Source: Parabacteroides sp. (GTDB taxonomy: Bacteria; Bacteroidota; Bacteroidia; Bacteroidales; Tannerellaceae). From it: 64,000 nt of DNA. Positions 17,861 to 26,627 of this stretch are shown here, one piece after another. The stretch's first letter is position 1. Every line of letters begins with the position of its first letter. Where the stretch lies: the NCBI GenBank assembly GCA_019417325.1, contig DXVO01000022.1:62001-126000 (forward strand). Reading direction: 5' to 3'. Under the pieces are notes generated by a model. It saw only the letters and a list, made by a program, of their open reading frames with translations. It did no database searches and was not told where the DNA came from. Made by a program: the position numbers and the translations under genes.

Positions 17861-17911
17861 TCTGTTTCAATTTAAATAATTATTTAATAATTAATAACAC
17901 AACTAACACAC

Positions 17912-19153
17912 TCACTTTTCCAACCGTTCCAAATTGGTTCGTATAAAATCCGGATTATAATAACTCCGGTTATGGTTTTCATCAGGACGGGTTTCAAATG
18001 TTCTTCCTAAACGCTTTTCATAATACCCCCCTGTCCGTGCCTGATATTCCCAATCAAAATATTCCGGCAAACGAACACGTATGGCACACCTGTTACTTCT
18101 TTTCTTACGGGGCAATGGGATTGCAAAATTAAAACCACCGTTCACCTGTCCACCTGCACACATTGCAAAAAGTCCGACAGAAACTTCCCCGAAATGACGT
18201 ATACAATCCAGACGTACTCCATAATCTCCGTAAATAAAACGTAATGCACGCAGATTAAATTCCAACTGATAATAGGGTTCATTATACCGTACCAATACAG
18301 AACCATTTATCCTTTTCCATTGGGCGACTTCCCATTTTCCTCCATAGAAAGTTGATGAACCTGTCAGTCCTCCATTTAATCCGAAAGCCCAACGATCATT
18401 ACTTAAGCGATAAAGTAACGATACATCCACTCCCATTCTGTCCGCATTAAAATTCCCTATACTAAATGATGCAAACAAATTATGAGGAAAACGTAGTTCT
18501 TGCCGTAATATCAACATACCAGGACGAATATAATCGTATTCACCTCCCATATTATTCCAAACAGGGAAGATTACCTGACCGGTAAAAGAAGCTCCTCTCC
18601 AAAGACTAACCTCCACAGCAGGGGCAATGTTCAACACTACTCCATACAATTTATCCAACCAAGAGTTATTCAAACTTACTTGAGGATAAAGAACAACATC
18701 TACTTTTCCTGTGGAACGGTTCATAGTTGGAGCTTCAACTAACATGCTCATATCTTCATCCGTATCATAACTGATTTTTAAAGAATTAACAAACTCCTTC
18801 CAATCAATCAAACCTTTTCGATAATCAAAAATAGCAGTTACTGACATACGGACATCTATTTGAGGAATACGATTTTCCAGAACAACAAGATGCACCGGAG
18901 TAATAATAGATTCATCACTAAGTAATTTATCGATTACGACTGCCAATCCACGATAAGTTCCACGATGTACCTTATCTTCATAAGCAATACGGAGAACATC
19001 CCCTTTCTTATTTACACGGACATTCTCCAATCCCATCTTTACCAAGCTATCCGCCACTGCCGAGATTCCAGATTGATTATTTGCTTTCGCACCAAAAGGG
19101 AAACCCCATACAAATATCAGAAAAGATGTAAATAAAAATACTTGACGCATCAT
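17912..19153 (-). CDS. YjbH/GfcD-like outer-membrane protein, C-terminal half
   Basis: This 413-residue secreted protein (signal peptide MMRQVFLFTSFLIFVWGFPF, then GAKA) corresponds to the C-terminal part of YjbH/GfcD exopolysaccharide proteins. It shows a helical/beta periplasmic region (ADSLVKMGLENVRV, DVLRIAYEDKVHRGTYRGL). A long series of aromatic beta strands follows, plus the terminal RIRVRLPEYFDWEYQARTGG segment characteristic of the family. It overlaps the upstream N-terminal partner by 4 nt (ATGA), so the two are translationally coupled. In enterobacteria the two parts form one polypeptide. A role in polysaccharide secretion is inferred. Confidence 0.72.
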   Translation of the reverse strand: MMRQVFLFTSFLIFVWGFPFGAKANNQSGISAVADSLVKMGLENVRVNKKGDVLRIAYEDKVHRGTYRGLAVVIDKLLSDESIITPVHLVVLENRIPQIDVRMSVTAIFDYRKGLIDWKEFVNSLKISYDTDEDMSMLVEAPTMNRSTGKVDVVLYPQVSLNNSWLDKLYGVVLNIAPAVEVSLWRGASFTGQVIFPVWNNMGGEYDYIRPGMLILRQELRFPHNLFASFSIGNFNADRMGVDVSLLYRLSNDRWAFGLNGGLTGSSTFYGGKWEVAQWKRINGSVLVRYNEPYYQLEFNLRALRFIYGDYGVRLDCIRHFGEVSVGLFAMCAGGQVNGGFNFAIPLPRKKRSNRCAIRVRLPEYFDWEYQARTGGYYEKRLGRTFETRPDENHNRSYYNPDFIRTNLERLEK

Positions 19154-19881
19154 CTCTTTATCAATTGGATTTCATAACGTATTCCCGCAGAGACCGTTTT
19201 AAAGTCATAGCAGAAAGCATGTAAGGATAAATGGTTAAACAACCGGGCCGCAACTCCAATATTCACCGCATCTGTAGTATCATACTCCATCATCATTGTT
19301 AGTGGTCTGAAAAAAGCCGGGCTATAGCTAATCCCAGCAAACACACCTTGCTTATAACTATTTTTACTAAAAGGTACATTAATACCAAACGTAATTCCGA
19401 GATCATGTCCGGATAGAAAAATATGTTTTGTAGCCACCCCATACACTGAGGAGAAAAAGCGGTTTTTTCCTACTTCACCAAACATATTCAACTGATTCGT
19501 TGTAAAAGCATCATTACTTCCTAAAACAATCGACGGCCACCACTTCGTCTCTTTTAAAGGACGTAAACGGACAGAAACAGAGCGATCTTGTTGCCATTTA
19601 CTTCCTGCTTTAAACTCGCCACGAAGCAATGTACAACGATATGCCACTTCCAAAAATGGGAGAAAAGTCATATTCACAAAATAATTTCCAGTGTTGTATC
19701 CCCACGAGGATGGCAACATCTGTTTGGGCAAATAATTTCCTCCACCCATAAATGTTCCGTCTGGCTGCATATCCGCCGAAGGAATATTTAAAAATCCGGT
19801 CGTACCCATTGAATACTGAGCTTTCAAAAACCCAGTAGGGAGCAACAAAAATATAATTATCCAAATACACAAAAAACGCAT
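19150..19881 (-). CDS. YjbH/GfcD-like outer-membrane protein, N-terminal half
   Basis: The 243-residue product begins with a signal peptide (MRFLCIWIIIFLLLPTGFLK, then AQ). It carries the family opening SMGTTGFLNIPSADMQPDGT, followed by beta strands (FLPFLEVAYRCTLL, TLMMEYDTTDAVNIGVAARLF). This is the first barrel half of YjbH/GfcD proteins. I use the ATG at 19881; the frame opens at 19932 but the longer version would bury the signal peptide. The next gene encodes the C-terminal half. Confidence 0.72.
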   Translation of the reverse strand: MRFLCIWIIIFLLLPTGFLKAQYSMGTTGFLNIPSADMQPDGTFMGGGNYLPKQMLPSSWGYNTGNYFVNMTFLPFLEVAYRCTLLRGEFKAGSKWQQDRSVSVRLRPLKETKWWPSIVLGSNDAFTTNQLNMFGEVGKNRFFSSVYGVATKHIFLSGHDLGITFGINVPFSKNSYKQGVFAGISYSPAFFRPLTMMMEYDTTDAVNIGVAARLFNHLSLHAFCYDFKTVSAGIRYEIQLIKR

Positions 19882-19953
19882 ATAAACTTCAAAATACTTT
19901 CGATTCACTTCGTGTCCCAAGTCCGTAAACAAGCGGTTATATTTGCTCTGTAA

Positions 19954-21111
19954 TCAATTATTCAAAACCGCATTTACCACTCTGCAAATATCATCATCAG
20001 TCAAAGTAGGCCCTGAAGGAAGACAAAGACCAATGTCAAACAAATGTTCGGAAGTACCGTCACCATAAAATGGCGCTTGGGAAAATACCGGCTGTAAATG
20101 CATCGGTTTCCAAAGAGGACGAGTCTCGATATCTTGTTCTACTAAACGCTGACGGATATCTTCACGGGTACAACCTGCCTTATCCGGGTCGACAAGGATA
20201 CAGGTCAGCCAATAGTTGGAATGATAATCAGCGGAAGGTGCCTGATGTACTGTTATACCCGGAGCTTTTCTCAATAGAGCTGCATATAACGCATGGATTT
20301 CCCGGCGGCGTTTGATGAATTGTTCCAATACGGTCATCTGTCCACGTCCGATGCCGGCACATATATTGCTCATCCGATAGTTGTAACCAACATGTTCATG
20401 CTGGTAATGCGGAGCATTCTCACGTGCCTGGGTTGCATAGAACATAGTCCGTTCAGCAGTTTCTTTTGTCCGGCAAACCAAAGCCCCACCTCCGGATGTC
20501 GTTATTATTTTGTTCCCGTTGAACGACAAAACTCCGAATTCACCGAAAATGCCACATTTACGCCCTTTATATTCGGAGCCTAAAGCTTCAGCAGCATCCT
20601 CCAATACCGGAATATTATAATATCCGGCTATCGCCATTATCTCATCCATTTTTGCAGGCATACCATATAAATGAACGGGAATAATTGCTTTTGGCAGTTT
20701 ACCTGTTTTTTCTAACCGGTCTTTTATTGCCTCTTTCAACAGGATAGGATCCATATTCCAGGTATCCGGTTCACTGTCTACAAAAACTGGAGTTGCTCCC
20801 AAATATAAGATTGGATTTGCAGAAGCAGCAAATGTGAAAGACTGGCAAATCACATCATCGCCAGACTTAACTCCTAACTGGATAAGTCCCAAATGAAGAG
20901 CTGCGGTTCCAGCCGAGAGTGCCACTACATGGCAACCGGGATTCTCTATTCCAGATTCATCACTCGTACTTAAATATCGTTCCAACAATTTTTCAAAGGC
21001 ATCGACATTGGGTCCCAAAGGAACCACCCAATTCGTATCAAAGGCTTCTTTTATGAACTCTTGTTCACGACCGGACATATGGGCTAAAGAAAGGTAAATT
21101 CTTTTATTCAT
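19954..21111 (-). CDS. DegT/DnrJ/EryC1 sugar aminotransferase (PglE-like)
   Basis: This PLP enzyme is predicted to transaminate the 4-keto sugar made by the PglF/CapD-like dehydratase of the same operon, yielding a UDP-4-amino sugar. The 385-residue protein has the ALSAGTAALHLGL motif, the acidic PLP-contact VLEDAAEALGS, and the Schiff-base lysine in LSFNGNKIITTSGGGALV. It directly follows the PglD-like acetyltransferase gene (4 bp gap) and the PglC-like transferase gene. This matches the pglC-D-E gene set of the N,N'-diacetylbacillosamine pathway. The exact sugar cannot be proven from sequence. Confidence 0.88.
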   Translation of the reverse strand: MNKRIYLSLAHMSGREQEFIKEAFDTNWVVPLGPNVDAFEKLLERYLSTSDESGIENPGCHVVALSAGTAALHLGLIQLGVKSGDDVICQSFTFAASANPILYLGATPVFVDSEPDTWNMDPILLKEAIKDRLEKTGKLPKAIIPVHLYGMPAKMDEIMAIAGYYNIPVLEDAAEALGSEYKGRKCGIFGEFGVLSFNGNKIITTSGGGALVCRTKETAERTMFYATQARENAPHYQHEHVGYNYRMSNICAGIGRGQMTVLEQFIKRRREIHALYAALLRKAPGITVHQAPSADYHSNYWLTCILVDPDKAGCTREDIRQRLVEQDIETRPLWKPMHLQPVFSQAPFYGDGTSEHLFDIGLCLPSGPTLTDDDICRVVNAVLNN

Positions 21112-21115
21112 GGTT

Positions 21116-21712
21116 TTATTCTAAATTAATAATATTCTTTACAACTTTACATTTATTACCTAAGGCTAAAACTCTATCCGGAATATCTTTTCTAACAACA
21201 GAACCTGCACCAATAACTGACCATTGTCCTATCTTTACACCAGGAATAATTATCGCACCCGCACCAATCCATGTACCATCCCCTACATCAACGTTTCCAC
21301 ATAATGTTGCATGAGGAGAGATGTGCACAAAATCCCCTATCTTACAATCATGATCTACTGAAGCTCCTGTATTGATAATACAATGTTTCCCAATACTTGT
21401 AGATGACTGGATGACAGAACCTTGCATTACAACTGTTCCCTCATCAATCGTAGCATATTGAGATATTATAGCAGAAGGATGTATCGCTTTACCAAATATA
21501 CCACACATCTTATTTACTATTTTTTTCCTGGTTAAATTATCTCCTATACTCACAATTAATGGAGAAACATTTGCTCTCTCTGCATTCACAGGGTAACCTA
21601 ATAATTCATGTATGGTAGAATTATCATCCAACAAGCCTTCTATTTCTGAACCTTCAGCTTCCAATATATCGATAATTACTTTTGCATGACCACTCGCTCC
21701 ATATAAATACAT
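21116..21712 (-). CDS. Sugar O/N-acetyltransferase, PglD/NeuD family
   Basis: The 198-residue protein has the PglD/NeuD N-terminal Rossmann-like segment YLYGASGHAKVIIDILE. A left-handed beta-helix of hexapeptide repeats follows (VVMQGSVIQSSTSIGKHCII, GNVDVGDGTWIGAGAIIIPG). The catalytic histidine is probably in GASVDHDCKIGDFVHISP. In the bacillosamine pathway PglD acetylates the 4-amino group of the UDP-sugar. It is flanked by the PglC- and PglE-like genes with 4-bp spacings, which supports that role. Confidence 0.87.
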   Translation of the reverse strand: MYLYGASGHAKVIIDILEAEGSEIEGLLDDNSTIHELLGYPVNAERANVSPLIVSIGDNLTRKKIVNKMCGIFGKAIHPSAIISQYATIDEGTVVMQGSVIQSSTSIGKHCIINTGASVDHDCKIGDFVHISPHATLCGNVDVGDGTWIGAGAIIIPGVKIGQWSVIGAGSVVRKDIPDRVLALGNKCKVVKNIINLE

Positions 21713-21716
21713 AATC

Positions 21717-22325
21717 TTAATTATTTCCGTTAAACATTTCTACTGTCACTTGTTTATCCTGAGAAATTCCTTCTCGAATAAAGACTTTTTTTAATGTTAT
21801 AAACACGATCTTCAAATCTGTGACAAACGAACAATTATCAACATACCAAACATCCAGCTCTAATTTTTTAGCCCAACTAATTGCATTTCTTCCATGACAT
21901 TGCGCCCATCCTGTAATACCCGGTCTAACCTCATGCCTACGAGCTTGATTTTCAGAATACAACAATAAATATTGACTTAATAAGGGGCGAGGTCCTATCA
22001 GAGACATATCGCCTTTAAGAACATTGATAAATTGAGGTAATTCATCAATTGACGTTGAACGAACAAACTTTCCTATAGATGTAATCCTTTTTGAGTCAGG
22101 AAGAAGTCTCCCTTCCTCATCACATTCATCTGTCATTGTCTTAAATTTTATAATTTTAAAAGTTTTCCCATGTTTTCCAGGACGGTCTTGGATAAAAAAT
22201 ACTCCAGATCCATTATTAGCAAAATACAACCAAATAATAATTAATAATAAAATCGGAGAAAAACATAGTAATGCAAAAAATGCCACCACAATGTCAAAAA
22301 AACGTTTTAAAAAATTCTTGTACAT
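21717..22325 (-). CDS. Initiating phosphoglycosyltransferase (PglC-like sugar transferase)
   Basis: This monotopic membrane enzyme transfers a sugar phosphate from UDP-sugar to undecaprenyl phosphate, the first committed step of repeat-unit assembly. The 202-residue length matches the small PglC type rather than the larger WbaP type. It has an N-terminal hydrophobic re-entrant helix (FFDIVVAFFALLCFSPILLL), the motif KTMTDECDEEGRLLPDSKRIT, the catalytic Asp-Glu in TSIDELPQ, and IGPRPLLSQY and RPGITGWAQ. I start at the ATG at 22325; the frame start at 22337 is a TTG overlapping the deacetylase gene. Confidence 0.9.
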   Translation of the reverse strand: MYKNFLKRFFDIVVAFFALLCFSPILLLIIIWLYFANNGSGVFFIQDRPGKHGKTFKIIKFKTMTDECDEEGRLLPDSKRITSIGKFVRSTSIDELPQFINVLKGDMSLIGPRPLLSQYLLLYSENQARRHEVRPGITGWAQCHGRNAISWAKKLELDVWYVDNCSFVTDLKIVFITLKKVFIREGISQDKQVTVEMFNGNN

Positions 22326-22326
22326 C

Positions 22327-23178
22327 TCAAAATTCAATTATAGGGACAACAGACCAATCGATCTGTTTATCTGCTTGTTCCACACTAACAAAAGAAAAAT
22401 CATCCATCAATCTATTGAACTTTGTAAAACTGGAAGATAAACCATAATAACTTTTAAAATACCTAGATACTGCATTTTCCCCATTAAGAGACTGAAACAG
22501 CCTTTTTTGCTCTATATCAAAGTCTTTGATATGAAAATACATTGTAACATAATCTGCCATATTCATGATCCGCTTCAATTTTCTGTATGGAAACAATCTG
22601 AAATATCCTCCTCCAGAATAAGCAAATTCTTTTCCTGCGATTTTTACTACAGGAATAGGGAATTCCTTTATATATAAACCATTATAAAAAATAACAGCCG
22701 GTCCATTCGATTTATAACTCGGAAATCCACCAAAACTTCTTTGGGCTGGAAATATAGAACAATCATAAAGTATTCCATTTTTTAATAAAATCTCTAATGC
22801 CCATTTATTTTTCTCAGTAATTGAAAATGCAGGAGCTCTATATGCAATAACCTTTTCTCCTATAATATTTTCAAGGATATTAAGTGCTTTCCTTGTATCT
22901 ATATCAAAAGATTGATAATTTGAATTCTCTAAAAAATCATGACTATAAGAATGACATCCTATTTGATGCCCTCTGTTTGCTATAGTTTTAATAACTTCAG
23001 GATACTTTTCAGCCATTATACCAAGACAAAAGAAAGTAGCTTTTTCCTGTTTCTCATCTAATTTATCAAGTAATGCATTCAAATAATACTCAAGACGAGG
23101 AATATAGTCACGAGCTTCTCCTATTTGGTATTTTTCATATACCCACCAATCCTCTATATCAAATGTTAAAATATTCAT
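22327..23178 (-). CDS. Polysaccharide deacetylase (NodB domain)
   Basis: The 283-residue protein has a NodB-type deacetylase fold. The catalytic Asp and metal ligand are in ILTFDIEDWW, the zinc histidines in IGCHSYSHDFLE, the substrate arginine in AYRAPAFSIT, and a C-terminal FHIKDFD segment. It resembles the DUF3473-containing deacetylases found in exopolysaccharide loci. It has no signal peptide, suggesting a cytoplasmic lipid-linked or nucleotide-sugar substrate. It should remove N-acetyl groups from a repeat-unit sugar. Confidence 0.86.
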   Translation of the reverse strand: MNILTFDIEDWWVYEKYQIGEARDYIPRLEYYLNALLDKLDEKQEKATFFCLGIMAEKYPEVIKTIANRGHQIGCHSYSHDFLENSNYQSFDIDTRKALNILENIIGEKVIAYRAPAFSITEKNKWALEILLKNGILYDCSIFPAQRSFGGFPSYKSNGPAVIFYNGLYIKEFPIPVVKIAGKEFAYSGGGYFRLFPYRKLKRIMNMADYVTMYFHIKDFDIEQKRLFQSLNGENAVSRYFKSYYGLSSSFTKFNRLMDDFSFVSVEQADKQIDWSVVPIIEF

Positions 23179-23186
23179 TATTTTGA

Positions 23187-23762
23187 TTACTTTCTTTCTG
23201 GAATTATTTTTATAACCTTTGCAGGTCTACCTACAGCTATTGTCCAAGCTGGAATATCCTGTGTTACATGTGAATATGCACCAACTATTGCTCCTTCTCC
23301 TACTGTTACACCTGGCATTATCATTGTATTCATACCTATCATTGCACCTCTACAAATATGAATTTTTCCTTTTGAATACGATAATTTGGAGGAGTCATCC
23401 CCTTTTCTATAATGAAAAATATTACGTTTATGACACAACAATAAACATCGAGCTGTTATATGAACATTATCTCCAAGTTCTATCATATCGGCATACCCAG
23501 AATCTATATACACTTGTTCACCTATAAAAACACCTGTACCAACTTTACAACCAATATTTCTTAAAATAGCAGGTCGCAACTTTCTTGGTAAAATAGGAGA
23601 TAATAGCCATGAATTCATTACAAATTTCAACAAAAACCCATCCTTATATGTCTTTAAACATTTTCTAATTATTTGAAAAAAAGATATCTGTCCATATTCA
23701 TCTTCAGAATAATTAAATCCTAACATTTTAAGTAATTTAAAACAATAGCTAAGCTTTTCCAT
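23187..23762 (-). CDS. Hexapeptide-repeat acyltransferase
   Basis: This 191-residue protein belongs to the WbbJ/maltose-acetyltransferase-like left-handed beta-helix family. It has the repeats CKVGTGVFIGEQVYID, GDNVHITARCLLL and GAMIGMNTMIMPGVTVGEGA, and ends AVGRPAKVIKIIP. It probably O-acetylates a repeat-unit sugar. It overlaps the upstream GT4 gene by 14 bp. The acceptor cannot be told from sequence. Confidence 0.83.
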   Translation of the reverse strand: MEKLSYCFKLLKMLGFNYSEDEYGQISFFQIIRKCLKTYKDGFLLKFVMNSWLLSPILPRKLRPAILRNIGCKVGTGVFIGEQVYIDSGYADMIELGDNVHITARCLLLCHKRNIFHYRKGDDSSKLSYSKGKIHICRGAMIGMNTMIMPGVTVGEGAIVGAYSHVTQDIPAWTIAVGRPAKVIKIIPERK

Positions 23763-24957
23763 CTATTATAAAATTAAAAATTCCTATATACTTATTCACT
23801 GCTATTGGTAAGGAAAAATCAACAGCCTTTCGCCTTGCATTACGACCCTCATCTTCTATCTTTTTTGAATCATTTAGATATTTTACAAATCTCAAAACAT
23901 CTCTATCCAAAATATTATAAGGTAAGACAAACCCACAATGATTTATATTTATTAAATCAGCTTGCCATCCTTCATAATTAATCAATAAAGGTTTACCTGC
24001 AGCTAATGTATCAAAAACTTTATTTGCAGAATTATCCCATTTAATTTTATAATTCCAAACAAAAGAACTTCCCATTGTTGCCAAGCTATAAATATATGGC
24101 AAAGTCTCTTTCGATATTTTGTTAATAAAAAAGATATTTTTGTCCAGTATATTTGCTTTGACACAATAATCTATTATCATTTTTTTCTGTTTACCATCAC
24201 CTATAATAAAAAAAATTATAGAATCATCTATATTTATTAATTTTTCCGCCAGTTTTGCAACATATAAAATATCATTTACAGGCCCTAGTGTACCTGCATA
24301 AAGTATCATCTTTTTATCAGATACATCAATAGGTAAATCACATTTTTTTGTCAGATTACTAAATCTTTCTAATTCAGAAATATTTGGTATAACTTCAATA
24401 TTCTTTATATTAGCTCTGGTTAAAATATCGTTCTTCATGCCAATAGATAATGGAACAACATATTGTGCTTGATTATATATATAAACTTCTAATTTTCGTA
24501 AATACTTTATCAAAAATTTATTTTTCACAAAACCCTGCTGTATTGGACCTTCCGGCCAAACATCTCTTACCTCAAAAACAAAAGGTGTTTTTGTGATTTT
24601 TTTCTTAATAATAGCTGGTATTGCTATCGTTAATGGCGTTGATGTAGCAAGAACTAAATCAGTTTCAATTTTACAAACTTTAAATGATGTATAAATTACA
24701 AATACAAAAAACGACATTATTCTTCTAAAAATAGACATATTATGAGAATAATCACATTTTAATATCCAGAATTTAACACCATCTCTTTCCAGATATGTCC
24801 AACGTTTTTTTAATTTTACATCAGGAAATGCAGTAGAAGATGTAACCATGGTAACATCTATGCCTTTCTTAACAAACTGGGTCGACAAATCATAGGAACG
24901 TGTTCCACCAGCAGATGTTGGAAATTTAAAATATTGATGTATATATAATAGTCTCAT
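23749..24957 (-). CDS. GT4 glycosyltransferase (WbuB-like)
   Basis: The 402-residue GT-B protein has an N-terminal acceptor domain opening YIHQYFKFPTSAGGTRSYDL, the typical start of WbuB-type transferases. Its C-terminal donor domain includes MILYAGTLGPVNDILYVAKL and DNSANKVFDTLAAGKPLLIN. The usual E-x7-E motif is replaced by a D...N-type form. Family members move amino sugars such as FucNAc to the growing lipid-linked oligosaccharide. Donor and acceptor are unknown here. Confidence 0.87.
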   Translation of the reverse strand: MRLLYIHQYFKFPTSAGGTRSYDLSTQFVKKGIDVTMVTSSTAFPDVKLKKRWTYLERDGVKFWILKCDYSHNMSIFRRIMSFFVFVIYTSFKVCKIETDLVLATSTPLTIAIPAIIKKKITKTPFVFEVRDVWPEGPIQQGFVKNKFLIKYLRKLEVYIYNQAQYVVPLSIGMKNDILTRANIKNIEVIPNISELERFSNLTKKCDLPIDVSDKKMILYAGTLGPVNDILYVAKLAEKLINIDDSIIFFIIGDGKQKKMIIDYCVKANILDKNIFFINKISKETLPYIYSLATMGSSFVWNYKIKWDNSANKVFDTLAAGKPLLINYEGWQADLININHCGFVLPYNILDRDVLRFVKYLNDSKKIEDEGRNARRKAVDFSLPIAVNKYIGIFNFIIDGKA

Positions 24958-24967
24958 AATATATTAG

Positions 24968-25492
24968 TTATCCTTGATTTCCTAAAATTTTAATTTTTTT
25001 AGCCACATTACCTCCTCCATACAAAGCATCACTACCACTAGCACTATATTTTCCAAAAACAGTATTAGGTGCAACAATTGAACAGGAAGGGACTATGGCT
25101 CCACTCGTGATAGTACTATTTGCACATATCCAAGCTCCCTCACCTATTACAATTTGCTCTCCCTTTGAAGGACCTAAAAAACCACCATTAAGAAATGTAT
25201 GATTTCCTGAAACTATAACATTTCTAGGACCAATCAAAACTTTTGACTCAATGATCAATCCACTTCCTGCCAAAATAAAAGTTCCATTTCCTATAAAAAT
25301 ATTTTCTCCAATTTCTATCTTTTCTAAGGGCTTAATAGTTACATCAGAAGTAACGCGAAAGTCTTTACCACATTTCTTCATTCCTAAACCATATAACCAT
25401 CCTCTAAATCTCATTATTGATTTTATTTCGGGAAAGAAATATAAAAATGTTCGCACAAACCATGAATAAATTAACAACACATTATGTTTCAT
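24968..25492 (-). CDS. Hexapeptide-repeat acetyltransferase
   Basis: This 174-residue left-handed beta-helix protein has the repeats VTIKPLEKIEIGENIFIGNG, GSGLIIESKVLIGPRNVI and EGAWICANSTITSGAIV. Its N-terminus is hydrophobic (LLIYSWFVRTFLYFFP), a feature of membrane-associated O-acetyltransferases in capsule loci. I use the ATG at 25492 because the frame's earlier start is GTG. It overlaps the upstream glycosyltransferase gene by 11 bp. Confidence 0.8.
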   Translation of the reverse strand: MKHNVLLIYSWFVRTFLYFFPEIKSIMRFRGWLYGLGMKKCGKDFRVTSDVTIKPLEKIEIGENIFIGNGTFILAGSGLIIESKVLIGPRNVIVSGNHTFLNGGFLGPSKGEQIVIGEGAWICANSTITSGAIVPSCSIVAPNTVFGKYSASGSDALYGGGNVAKKIKILGNQG

Positions 25493-26627
25493 CACTAAAT
25501 ATTTCACTTAAGAATTTAGACAAAGTATATTTTTCTTTTACAATAGAATAAGCATTTAATGCTATCTCATCATATTTTTTATTATTTACGATATAATCAT
25601 TAACAATTTCATTTATCTTTATTGCATCTTCAAATGGAAAAAACAATATATTTTCACCATTTTTAAATGTCGTTGGTAATGAGCCAACAGGAGTAGATAT
25701 AACACAAGTACCTTGAGCCATAGCTTCTAAAACAACTCTGGGAGAACCTTCAGATAAAGAAGGAAAAATAAATAAATCTGCACGATTCAAATAAAATCTA
25801 ATCTCTTCACGATTCTCAATATGCCCCTTCAAAAAAACCTTATCTGTTATACCTAAAGACGAAATCACATCAGCCAAATACTCCCGCATACTTCCATCAC
25901 CTATAATTGTAAATGTATAATCAATATTATCATTTTCTAATAAAGAGAAAAGAGATACTAAAGTTTTAATACCTTTAGCTGGACGCAAATAACCAAGATA
26001 ACACAATGATATTTTTGAATTGATATTTTTTTTATACTTTGGCAATTGAACAAAGTCTTCATCTTTTAATGTTGAAGAAACTAATGAGTGAACCTTTATT
26101 CCATATGATTTAAGCTTTAAAGATAAAGCATCACCATTTACAAATACATTAGACTTTTTAGCTGCAAATAAAACTAATATATATTCTGGCATAAACAATA
26201 ACAATTTAACACTTTTAAGGAATCTATTACCAGACTGAGAATTTATTGTTGTCCCTATAATATCTCCAACAAAATGCATTATTGTTTTCTTCTTTAATAA
26301 CAATCTTGGCATCCAAGATAAAGGCGTTGGAGGACGCACATATACAATAGATGCAGTTGCCTTTTTTAAAGCTCTAAATATAGAATAAAAACATAAAACA
26401 CCTTGTATATATCCCTTAAAATAAGGAAGTTCTATTATTTTTAAATTATCAAATTGAATTGACAACATTGAAGATTTCTCATTAACAACTTCTACAGGTG
26501 CTATTAGTTCTACAAAATCATATTGTTTCACTATAAACTCCAAATAGACATAATGAGTATAAGAAATATAATAAATACGATTAAACTTTTTTAATCCCCA
26601 AGAGGGATACAATGTTATTGCTTTCAT
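25482..26627 (-). CDS. GT4 glycosyltransferase
   Basis: The 381-residue GT-B enzyme has the donor-domain motifs KISLCYLGYLRPAKGIKTLV, FTIIGDGSMREYL and SLSEGSPRVVLEAMAQGTCV, where EGSPRVVLE is the GT4 E-x7-E motif. A hydrophobic stretch near residues 125-145 may attach it to the membrane. The ATG at 26627 overlaps the wzy-like gene by 47 bp, an unusually long overlap that suggests tight translational coupling. It adds one sugar of the repeat unit; which one is unknown. Confidence 0.88.
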   Translation of the reverse strand: MKAITLYPSWGLKKFNRIYYISYTHYVYLEFIVKQYDFVELIAPVEVVNEKSSMLSIQFDNLKIIELPYFKGYIQGVLCFYSIFRALKKATASIVYVRPPTPLSWMPRLLLKKKTIMHFVGDIIGTTINSQSGNRFLKSVKLLLFMPEYILVLFAAKKSNVFVNGDALSLKLKSYGIKVHSLVSSTLKDEDFVQLPKYKKNINSKISLCYLGYLRPAKGIKTLVSLFSLLENDNIDYTFTIIGDGSMREYLADVISSLGITDKVFLKGHIENREEIRFYLNRADLFIFPSLSEGSPRVVLEAMAQGTCVISTPVGSLPTTFKNGENILFFPFEDAIKINEIVNDYIVNNKKYDEIALNAYSIVKEKYTLSKFLSEIFSDET

